From: Oceanospirillales bacterium
GTDB taxonomy: Bacteria > Pseudomonadota > Gammaproteobacteria > Pseudomonadales > Endozoicomonadaceae
DNA: 64,000 nt
NCBI GenBank assembly: GCA_004762125.1
Contig: SIHQ01000008.1
Coordinates: 104,173 to 168,172, forward strand
Reading direction: 5' to 3'
Shown: one piece after another, positions 39,865 through 47,477 of the stretch
How the letters are laid out: every line of letters begins with the position of its first letter
How positions within the stretch are numbered: the first letter of the stretch is position 1
Program-made: the position numbers and the translations under genes
Notes under the pieces: model-generated
The model's input: the letters and a program-made list of their open reading frames with translations, nothing else
Databases searched by the model: none
Told to the model about the DNA's origin: nothing

Positions 39865-40926
39865 TCAGCATCCGCCTCTATCATTACTTTCCATAACCTG
39901 AAGACGTAAAGTCTCAACCGCCTCTACAGCATTCATCAGCACTTCCAGACCGGCTCCTTTTTTATGAGCATTCTCACTGATGTAACGACGGAACCTTCTT
40001 GCTCCCGGCTCTCCCTGATAAAGACCCAGTAAATGTCGAGTGATGTGGCTAAGGTAGGTGCCACGGGACAGCTCAGCTTCAATGTACGGCAGCATTTGTT
40101 CAATAATAACTTTACGCTCTGGCAGTTTTTTCTCAGATCCATATAAGCGATTATCCACTTCTGCTAACAAGTATGGATTATGGTAAGCCTCCCGCCCCAA
40201 CATCACACCATCCAGATACTGTAGGTGTTGACTGATTTCATCAAAACTCTTAATACCACCATTAATGGTGATTTCCAGATCAGGGAAATCTTTCTTCAAC
40301 TGGTAAACCACTTCTGGTTTTAACGGTGGAACATCACGATTTTCCTTGGGTGACAGCCCTTCAAGAATGGCAATACGGGCATGAACGATAAACGTTTCGC
40401 AACCTGCTTCAGCCACAGTGCCAACGAAATCCACCAGCTCTTCATAAGATTCGCGACCATTAATACCAATACGATGTTTTACGGTAACCGGTATTGAAAC
40501 ACTGTTTTTCATAGCTCGCACAGCCGCCGCCACAACTTCAGGCTCAGCCATCAGGCAAGCGCCTATACGACCGTTTTGAACCCTATCACTGGGACAACCA
40601 ACATTGAGATTTACTTCCTGATAACTAGCCTGCTCACCGTAACGTGCTGACAGCGCCAAATGCTCAGGATCATTACCACCCAACTGTAGTGCTAAAGGAT
40701 ATTCTTCAGGTGTGTGCTGCAGAAAACGGTCTTTATCGCCAAAGACCAGAGCCCCAGTGGTTACCATCTCGGTATACAGCAAGGCGTGCTCGCTGAGCAA
40801 ACGATGAAAATAACGACAATGCCTATCAGTCCAATCCATCATTGGAGCTACGGAAAATGTTCTATCCAGTGTTTTGTGGGCATTCATAGTGGTATCAGTG
40901 GTTTCACTGGAATTCATAGGCTTCAT
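39865..40926 (-). CDS. dusA: tRNA-dihydrouridine(20/20a) synthase
   Basis: Flavoenzyme that reduces U20/U20a in the tRNA D loop. The N-terminal FMN-binding signature is FSVAPMMDWTDRHCRYF. The catalytic Cys lies in NVGCPSDRVQNGRIGACLM, with KHRIGINGRESYEEL and ITINGGIKS following. Starts at 40926 and 40887 are both possible; 353 aa from the first. The 5' end faces a tyrosine recombinase gene 107 bp away, and the 5' end of dusA is a known integration hot spot, but the gene itself is intact. Confidence 0.95.
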   Translation of the reverse strand: MKPMNSSETTDTTMNAHKTLDRTFSVAPMMDWTDRHCRYFHRLLSEHALLYTEMVTTGALVFGDKDRFLQHTPEEYPLALQLGGNDPEHLALSARYGEQASYQEVNLNVGCPSDRVQNGRIGACLMAEPEVVAAAVRAMKNSVSIPVTVKHRIGINGRESYEELVDFVGTVAEAGCETFIVHARIAILEGLSPKENRDVPPLKPEVVYQLKKDFPDLEITINGGIKSFDEISQHLQYLDGVMLGREAYHNPYLLAEVDNRLYGSEKKLPERKVIIEQMLPYIEAELSRGTYLSHITRHLLGLYQGEPGARRFRRYISENAHKKGAGLEVLMNAVEAVETLRLQVMESNDRGGC

Positions 40927-40970
40927 ATTCCGCAGTAAAATGACCTATTTTAGATCATTTTTCAATATTA

Positions 40971-41009
40971 GGTGCCCCAAAAGGTGCCCCAAACTACACT
41001 TGGGGCACC
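40971..41009. repeat. Direct plus inverted GGTGCCCCAA repeats upstream of integrase
   Basis: GGTGCCCCAA occurs at 40971-40980 and 40983-40992, and its complement TTGGGGCACC at 41000-41009. The three 10-mers sit between dusA and the integrase start and look like recombinase arm-type or operator sites. Confidence 0.6.
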
Positions 41010-41033
41010 GCAAAAAATCGGGAGTTGAAATTC

Positions 41034-42113
41034 ATGGCCTCTTATACCATTGAGACTAGAAAAAGGGCAGACGGAACAGTACGTTATCGCTGTACTGTTC
41101 GCCTCGGAGGTGGGAAAAATGTCCTCCACAGAGAGTCACGCTCTTTCATGAAAAAGAAACTGGCTGCGCAATGGGGGAAAAAAATAGCCTCTGAGCTTGA
41201 AGAAAAAGGTGCCCCCGAAAATGCTCATCAAAAAGGGCCATTCCCAAAAATTGGCGATCTCATTAGGCTCTACGAAAATGATGAGTCTCTAGGAGGTAAA
41301 TCAGGACGAACCAAATGCTACGTCTTGAGAATGCTTGCTGATTCAGACATCGCCAAGATCACAGCCAACAAACTAATGGAAAAACACTTAGTACAGCACT
41401 GCAAAGATCGTAGAGATGCAGCCGCTAGCCCCGCTACGATAAATCATGATATAGCTTATTTAAGATCTGTTTTAAAAATGGCTGAACCTGTCTTTGGCAT
41501 TCCTGTAGATGATAAAGTCATCATTAAAGCCTTACCGACCCTTCAACGACTTAACCTTATTGGAAAAAGCCAACGAAGAAGCCGACGTCCAACTCATACA
41601 GAAATACATCTTTTACTCGAAGGATTGAGAAAAAGAGAATTACACAGAAGCAATAAAATTCCATTTTGTGACATCCTGAATTTCTCGATATACACCTGTA
41701 TGAGAATCGGAGAGGTTTGTCGTATACGCTGGGAGGACTTACATCTCCAGAACCGGACCATTTTAGTTCGGGATAGGAAAGATCCCAGAAAAAAAGTAGG
41801 CAACCATATGAAAGTTCCTCTATTCGGTGATGCATGGGAAATCATTCAAAATCAACCCAAAATGGATGCTAAAATATTTCCATATAATGAAAGGAGTGTG
41901 ACTGCAGGATTTCAGCGAGTAAGAAACAAAATTGGAATTGAAGATTTACGCTATCACGACTTACGCCGTGAAGGCGCATCCAGATTGTTCGAAATGGGGT
42001 TCACTGTTGAAGAGGTTGCACAAGTGACCGGCCACAGAGACCTTAATATACTTTGGAAAGTCTATACAGAGCTGAACCCTGCAGACCTCCATAAAAAATA
42101 CAATTCTTGCTAA
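41034..42113 (+). CDS. Phage-type tyrosine recombinase (integrase)
   Basis: Site-specific integrase of about 359 aa. ATG at 41034 lies 9 bp after GGGAG; the TTG at 41025 is not favoured. An N-terminal arm-binding region and a core-binding domain (about residues 60-160) precede the catalytic domain. The catalytic residues are Arg in YTCMRIGEVCRIRWED, Lys in RKDPRKKVG, His and Arg in YHDLRREGASR, His in QVTGHRDLN and Tyr in LWKVYTELNP. Immediately downstream is the 3' half of a tRNA-Pro, upstream are GGTGCCCCAA repeats and dusA. It appears intact. Confidence 0.92.
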   Translation: MASYTIETRKRADGTVRYRCTVRLGGGKNVLHRESRSFMKKKLAAQWGKKIASELEEKGAPENAHQKGPFPKIGDLIRLYENDESLGGKSGRTKCYVLRMLADSDIAKITANKLMEKHLVQHCKDRRDAAASPATINHDIAYLRSVLKMAEPVFGIPVDDKVIIKALPTLQRLNLIGKSQRRSRRPTHTEIHLLLEGLRKRELHRSNKIPFCDILNFSIYTCMRIGEVCRIRWEDLHLQNRTILVRDRKDPRKKVGNHMKVPLFGDAWEIIQNQPKMDAKIFPYNERSVTAGFQRVRNKIGIEDLRYHDLRREGASRLFEMGFTVEEVAQVTGHRDLNILWKVYTELNPADLHKKYNSC

Positions 42114-42153
42114 TTTTACGTATTAGATGATTATTACGTTTACAAGAGTAAGG

Positions 42154-42206
42154 GCACTACACTGGGGGTGTAGGGGTCAGAGGTTCAAACCCTCTCGTTC
42201 CGACCA
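42154..42206 (+). other. tRNA-Pro(GGG) 3' fragment, probable att site
   Basis: CACTACACTGGGGGTGTAG gives the anticodon arm (stem CTACA/TGTAG, anticodon GGG), AGAGG-TTCAAAC-CCTCT the T arm, and CGTTCCGACCA the acceptor 3' strand with CCA. The matching 5' part (CGGAACG... and the D arm) is absent upstream, so this is a fragment of the kind left by integration into a tRNA gene. Confidence 0.75.
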
Positions 42207-42842
42207 AATTTCCTTTAAAATCAACAGCTTACGAGCTGCTTTTTTTATACCTGTCGTTTAGTTGCAAAAAAAAGGCAATAAAAGGGCAATAAATATCGGT
42301 TTCATAGCAAATTTGCATCTATTTTTGGCTTACTATTCGTCATTCAGTGCTGCTTTATTGAACCTTTGAACAGATCATTCTTGTCGTTATTTTTAAATGT
42401 CGTTTCTCTTCAGTTTACGCACTAACACTTACATTACCGCCTGAGATATACAGCCTACTTGGGCAGATACTCAACTATCTGTCATGTCGATTTAAAAAGA
42501 CTATTTTCACTTTCAGTTCACCCGAAATCATTCGTATCGAATACTGAGTGCCAGCAGTCACTCTCTTTATACGACACAGAATTTCTGTAGTTAAATTCAA
42601 TCCCAGAGCTATCAGACGATTTGAACTATTTCTCATATTTTGCGTATAAAAATCGTTACAATGAATGCGATTCTAAAAACATACACGACGTTGGATATAA
42701 CCAATACTGAAGGGTGCAGAAAAGAGTGAGAATTTCTGACTGCATGTATTTCATCCAATGATTAGGTATGTCATGCCATTATTATTTTCGCGCTAAGTAC
42801 GTGTAGTTATTTACTGATACAGGGAGATGGTTGTACATAGAT
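42207..42842. other. AT-rich gene-free stretch right of the tRNA-Pro fragment
   Basis: No convincing gene. It contains the tandem GGCAATAAA pair at 42274-42293 and is otherwise AT-rich sequence full of stops in all frames, probably decayed mobile DNA. Confidence 0.5.
42274..42293. repeat. Tandem GGCAATAAA repeat
   Basis: GGCAATAAA at 42274-42282 and 42285-42293, an 11-bp period, about 70 bp beyond the tRNA-Pro fragment. The spacing by one helical turn suits integrase arm-type sites. Confidence 0.4.
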
Positions 42843-43010
42843 TTAAAAGAAATTTTCTTGATCTTCTAGATCATCGTTTTCAGATGCAATAGCGTGTTCG
42901 GATTTTATATACTCCCAGAGCATATTCTGATGCAGCCATATTGGATCTGCGCTTTGGATAATGTATTCATCAATATTTAACCCGTCTATCTCTGGCTCCC
43001 TTTTTACCAT
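42843..43010 (-). CDS. Small hypothetical protein (55 aa)
   Basis: On the minus strand, ATG at 43010 opens a 55-codon frame beginning MVKREPEIDGLNIDEYII, continuing QSADPIWLHQNMLWEYI and ending EDQENFF. Composition is acidic and protein-like in a region otherwise rich in stops, and AAGCAGG lies a few bases before the ATG. Family not recognised. Such small acidic proteins are common cargo beside integrases. No homologue could be checked. Confidence 0.4.
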   Translation of the reverse strand: MVKREPEIDGLNIDEYIIQSADPIWLHQNMLWEYIKSEHAIASENDDLEDQENFF

Positions 43011-43775
43011 AACCTGCTTCCCATTTATAAATACCTGAATTCAGGTAATTTATAATAATAGCTTTTCCATATAGATCAGGTTTCACCACAGGTAAACAGA
43101 CCCTTATACTGAGCACTCTAGTTTAGAAAATTTAATGTACAGTAGTTCTGTATTTTTCTGACAAAATAGATTTGAAAGCAACCGTTTCCATTTGCAAAAA
43201 GAGACGGTTACCATGCTCACTTCAGAACAATAAAAAACTCTTCGAGCTTTCCCTGTATACGACATTTTTAGCCGATGCACTATCTCAATTTCTGGATCAA
43301 TTAACAGCTAGCTGCTTCTGAATAGTGTGGTTTCTTGTGAAGGCTTTCTCACGCAAGCTCTGCTGATCATCCATTATAAAAATAGTTGGAGCAGTTATCA
43401 TCATTGGGTTTCCCATAGAGTTTAGCATTGGCGATATTTAGCCTTTAAAAAAACAAAAAATAAATACCCGCTCTTGCCTTAAATCTCTCTCAAATTATTA
43501 TAATTTACGAGAAATGTCGGTGCCGGCCCCAAGAGTTGAGCTCGGGACCCACTGATTACAAGCTAGATTAGAGACTCAACAAATACGGTTTTAGTTGTCT
43601 CTTCATACTGTCTAATATCGTCCATAGCCGTTGACTACCAACCTACCCCACTGTTAAAAGTTTGTTTTATCTCGTCTCACATTGTCGTTTGATTGTTTCA
43701 CAATGGGTAGGTTGACGGGTAGATTCTGAAAAGTTGCCTACAATCTAGACCTACCCATTCAAAATGTAAACGCTC
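43011..43775. other. Gene-free stretch before the second recombinase
   Basis: About 765 bp without a supported gene, AT-rich. Its right end holds CTACCC-type repeats (43639-43648, 43702-43712, 43749-43759) that belong to the control or attachment region of the next gene. Confidence 0.45.
43702..43759. repeat. Inverted repeat AATGGGTAGGT/ACCTACCCATT upstream of recombinase
   Basis: Perfect 11-bp arms at 43702-43712 and 43749-43759, with a related AACCTACCCC at 43639. The right arm is 16 bp before the recombinase ATG, so it may be an operator, or arm sites for the enzyme. Confidence 0.55.
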
Positions 43776-45179
43776 ATGACTGACGACGAAATTTTCTCTC
43801 TTCGTAATTCGGGAAAGAGTTTTAGCAAAAGCGTTCAACTTGGACGCAGAGGTGCTGGTTCTATTTTTGTGGAATTTCATAGCAGTGGTTTGGTGACCCT
43901 CTCTCATCGGGTGAGAGAAGGTGCTAAAAAGCGGCAGAAAAAATTAGGATTTCATGCGTCCTGCTTTGCCGATTTTTCTCTGGAATACCCTGATGCTGCT
44001 TTTATTACATTAAGTCAGGCAACGGCTCTGGCAGAAAAACATTGTGTGCAGAGAAAAACGGTTGATAGTTTTGAAACGGTTTTTATATCAGAGAAAGTGA
44101 ACAATAGACGCACAAAAAGAGGGTTTGCCAGCTTTAAACAAATGCTGGAGTGCTATGAAAACTCGTTGGAAGGTCGCTCAGCTCACGGGGATGTCAAATC
44201 TGCCTTTAAATGTCATATCTTCGAAAAAATGCCTGATGAGTCCTACCGATATTCCAGACTGTTAGACATGAATGCACGGGATGTACGGCCTGACGATATT
44301 ACGCCGGTCATTTCAAGAGTAATGCACGTCAAAAAAAAGAAAACCATTTGTAATTCCTTAATAGCCTACATTAGCGCCGCTGCCACCTGGGCAAAAAATT
44401 ACGATTCTGATGTACGAATAAAGCCGGAAGACCGTTTGCCTGTCGCCTTTGGTATTGAGTTCAATTATTTCAAAGGCATGAAAAAATATAAGGAACTGAC
44501 AAAAAAAGGCAAATACCAGTTGTCCGATCGACAGCTTTGGTTGTTATGGCATAACGCCTGTCAATGTATGGGGAAATCAGGGTACCTTGCTCGCTTGTTG
44601 ATAGCGATTGGTGGTGTTCGGCAGGAACACTTATTGGCCACTGCTTGGGACGATGTGGATCTTGATTTCCGGTTCCCGAATATTCTTATGACATCTCATA
44701 AAGGTGCTGACTTTGAACCCTATCTCTATGCCTCTGTTCTCAATGATCTGGCGTTAGAAGAAGTAAAACGGATTCAGCTGGTTCACGGACATCGTAAACA
44801 TCTTTTCCCCATTGATCATAGAAAACTGAATGACGAAACTGATGACAGGCCTATGAGAAAAGATGCTTTTGATAAACCGTTCAAACGACTCAGAACTCAT
44901 ATCGCAGAAAACTACGATTACGATATGCCACATCTGACAATGGGCATGATCCGAGGAACCGTTTCAACTCGTATGGCGGCAGCTGGCATACCAGACAGCA
45001 TTAAAGAAATGATTCAGGGGCATAACCAGTCGAACATCAGGACGCTGCACTATGATCGTTTTAAATATTTAGGAAAAAAAGCGGAAGTCTTGAAGACTTG
45101 GAACGACTATCTATCGGAAATATTTAATCGGTCTTTTGAGAGTATTCAGGATATATACCCTGAAGAGGAATGTTATTAA
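43776..45179 (+). CDS. Tyrosine recombinase, divergent P4-integrase-like
   Basis: A 467-residue protein. The N-terminal part is a probable arm-binding domain. The catalytic domain (about residues 265-440) shows Arg in IGGVRQEHLLATAWDDVD, Lys in TSHKGADFE, His in MIQGHNQSNIR and the nucleophile Tyr in TLHYDRFKYLG. The box II HxxR reads GMIRGTVSTRM, so its His appears to be Gly, a tolerated but unusual change. It heads the toxin island. ATG at 43776 lies next to an inverted repeat. A 16-bp palindrome follows the gene. Confidence 0.8.
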   Translation: MTDDEIFSLRNSGKSFSKSVQLGRRGAGSIFVEFHSSGLVTLSHRVREGAKKRQKKLGFHASCFADFSLEYPDAAFITLSQATALAEKHCVQRKTVDSFETVFISEKVNNRRTKRGFASFKQMLECYENSLEGRSAHGDVKSAFKCHIFEKMPDESYRYSRLLDMNARDVRPDDITPVISRVMHVKKKKTICNSLIAYISAAATWAKNYDSDVRIKPEDRLPVAFGIEFNYFKGMKKYKELTKKGKYQLSDRQLWLLWHNACQCMGKSGYLARLLIAIGGVRQEHLLATAWDDVDLDFRFPNILMTSHKGADFEPYLYASVLNDLALEEVKRIQLVHGHRKHLFPIDHRKLNDETDDRPMRKDAFDKPFKRLRTHIAENYDYDMPHLTMGMIRGTVSTRMAAAGIPDSIKEMIQGHNQSNIRTLHYDRFKYLGKKAEVLKTWNDYLSEIFNRSFESIQDIYPEEECY

Positions 45180-45203
45180 TTCAGGGTGTGTAGGTTTCAA
45201 AAA

Positions 45204-45219
45204 AACGTTCATGAACGTT
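45204..45219. repeat. 16-bp perfect palindrome
   Basis: AACGTTCATGAACGTT, 25 bp past the recombinase stop. It is too short-armed for a terminator without a T-run; it could be a protein-binding or recombination site. Confidence 0.4.
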
Positions 45220-45353
45220 CGTCCATGAAAAATTAGAAGCAGAAACCGTTCATTGCTTCTAGTGTTTTAAATCGTTTTACAGGACTTGGTACGCCCAAAC
45301 ACTACAGGACCGCCTAAAGATTATCAGTCGAGAGGGTTTAGCATTCAAAGCCC

Positions 45354-45663
45354 CTCGACGCCTAAACACTGACCTATACTTTCCCCTCCACAGTAAAAAC
45401 TCTACCCATATCAAATGCGAAATCTGGGATCACGTTTAATCAACGGCTTTCTACTAACCGCGCTTTTGCTAGCGAAAGTAACCTGCGCCCAGAATCTGGA
45501 ACTTCAGTCAGGTCAGCCCGTGATTCACGGCGAAATCAACGGCATGAAAGTCATGGCACAAGGAGATTACGTGGCGTTTATTGCCGCAGGCAAACCATTA
45601 CCACTGTTGAGTGAAAAAGAATGTGATCGTGATTTACACTGCACCATGCAGAAAAACGGAACC
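45354..45663 (+). repeat. Direct repeat 1, left copy
   Basis: About 310 bp nearly identical to 57915-58224 (offset 12561). It covers 60 bp of leader and the first 80 or so codons of the secreted protein gene, including its signal peptide. With the other copy it brackets both toxin genes. Confidence 0.9.
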
Positions 45664-47331
45664 GACACTGTGGTGTTGACTCCCGTAAGTATCTTGATTA
45701 TTGACAGCCCATCAAAACAATTACTGCCTGAAAATATCACCCTCACAGAACCTTTGTATCCGGCCACAACGACAGACATTGATGGCTTCGACAGCACAAC
45801 AATAAAGACAACCTCCACCCATATTTCACTGGCGTTTCCTCAACCCACCGCCACGCTAAATACTGGCAATGAAGTGATTGATAAAACGCCGGGCATTTTG
45901 CTGACCAGCACTCAGATCAGAAAGTGGTTAGCAACAACCATCACACTGGTTTCGAACAGCCGCAAAGAGTCATTCACTGATTCGGATGAAACCCTTGCTC
46001 CGGTGTTTATTGAACCCTCATCGACTCAGCACAGAAGCATTCCCACGACCCTTACAGAAGACGACGATGAGCTAATGCAAATGCTGACTTCAAGTTCAGT
46101 GATGCCGATGCCAACACCAGCAAAGGTTGAGAATCGGGTGTGGGAAGATGGCTCTGTGCGGTTGGAAGTGGGAACAGATATTCTGACAATAAAGCCCAGT
46201 CCCAGTGGGCAGTATGGCAGTAGCAGTGGAACAACGGGGTCGTTTACTTTTTCGGTAAAACAAGTGCCTACTGAAACTGGTGATGCAGTTAAAAGCACAG
46301 CATCAAATGGAGGAGAAGTAAGTACAACAGAAATGCAAGCAGGGGCAACTGCTGGTTTGCCTACAGAAACACCCGTAGCTCGTTCTGAGGCTAAACAAAC
46401 TACTGAACAGGAAATAGACGCGCTCCTTGAAGATATGGAAAAACTGGATTTATCAGAATTACCTTCAGAGTTATTGGTACTGGAGGAAAGCGAAGTCAGG
46501 AAAAAGCCAAAAACAGCAGCTCAAAAACCGATGACAAGGGAGGATTTACAGGAGTTAATGGACTTCGCCATAGAGGAAGGCATATCAGAAATGATGATCA
46601 GTGTGGCGGAAGATATTCTACGTTACTGGGAATCGACAATTAATTGGGAAGAGCGGACTCATCTATTGAGGCCAGACCTTGTAGTCAATAAACCTGCATC
46701 AGAACTGACGTACAAGGAAATGCGGAGGATGATTGAGCGAATGGGGGATGGGTCTAACTCTCCATTCTTTGACACAAATATGGCGAGCTTACTGCGTGAC
46801 CTGGAAATGTATGATGGCTTTAAAGGGACTGACTATGACGGGATTCTTGGAGATTTTACGGAAAAATTCAAAGAAAGTACGGGTGATTTCGGGTATCTGG
46901 CTCACTGGCGTACAGTGCCAGAGTACACAGCAGATGAAAAGCGGCTGTTAATGGTGAAAGCAAAAAGCTACGGCTTTGAATATGGAGGCCTAGATACACC
47001 TGAGAAAAAAGCTAAAAGGATTGCCCATTATCAAAAGATGTCAGATAGGGAAGTTAATGAAAAATTTAGTGATAAAGATATTCATTATGCAATGAAAGTC
47101 GATGCAGGGTTGATCAAAGACCCTGGTGCGTATTCTTTTGGCTGGTTTTTAGTGCATGACTACTCAGCTGATGAAAAAAAACACATTGTTCTTGAGCATC
47201 ACAGGCTTTTCTCGGATGGCACTGATACACCAACATTTTCTAAACCGTGGCGCAAACCCGATCTTGAAGTGCATCGTGCATACAGTGATGAACGGATCAG
47301 AAAAATGAAAGAAGAATGCATCCAAAAATAA
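45415..47331 (+). CDS. Secreted protein A1 of the toxin array
   Basis: 638 residues with a Sec signal peptide (NGFLLTALLLAKVTCA, cleavage before QN). The mature N-terminus (LQSGQPVIHGEINGMKVM) is shared with protein A2 at 57976. A Ser/Thr/Pro-rich middle follows, then an acidic helical region. Two C-terminal copies of a new-looking repeat are centred on VPEYTADEKRLLMVK...SDKDIHY and VHDYSADEKKHIV...YSDERIRKM. No known domain recognised. No good ribosome site precedes the ATG. It stands before toxin 1, as A2 stands after toxin 2, so I infer an accessory or partner role for the toxins; this is context only. Confidence 0.75.
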   Translation: MRNLGSRLINGFLLTALLLAKVTCAQNLELQSGQPVIHGEINGMKVMAQGDYVAFIAAGKPLPLLSEKECDRDLHCTMQKNGTDTVVLTPVSILIIDSPSKQLLPENITLTEPLYPATTTDIDGFDSTTIKTTSTHISLAFPQPTATLNTGNEVIDKTPGILLTSTQIRKWLATTITLVSNSRKESFTDSDETLAPVFIEPSSTQHRSIPTTLTEDDDELMQMLTSSSVMPMPTPAKVENRVWEDGSVRLEVGTDILTIKPSPSGQYGSSSGTTGSFTFSVKQVPTETGDAVKSTASNGGEVSTTEMQAGATAGLPTETPVARSEAKQTTEQEIDALLEDMEKLDLSELPSELLVLEESEVRKKPKTAAQKPMTREDLQELMDFAIEEGISEMMISVAEDILRYWESTINWEERTHLLRPDLVVNKPASELTYKEMRRMIERMGDGSNSPFFDTNMASLLRDLEMYDGFKGTDYDGILGDFTEKFKESTGDFGYLAHWRTVPEYTADEKRLLMVKAKSYGFEYGGLDTPEKKAKRIAHYQKMSDREVNEKFSDKDIHYAMKVDAGLIKDPGAYSFGWFLVHDYSADEKKHIVLEHHRLFSDGTDTPTFSKPWRKPDLEVHRAYSDERIRKMKEECIQK

Positions 47332-47477
47332 CAGTGAATGAGCGTCGTATATAACTTTTTAATATTTCTTTCGACCTCGCAATATCAATAGAATCCCGCT
47401 AAGGAAAATCATCACCAGCTCATTCCACCCACTCAAGCTTGATCTTACTCTTTTGACTGTACCCAGAGGTGTTTCTC

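Noticed and set aside
45415..45490. Lipoprotein signal for secreted proteins A1 and A2 (Cys in KVTCAQ)
   Set aside because: The residues before Cys do not fit a lipobox; signal peptidase I cleavage after TCA is more consistent, and protein B has the same SCA-Q arrangement.
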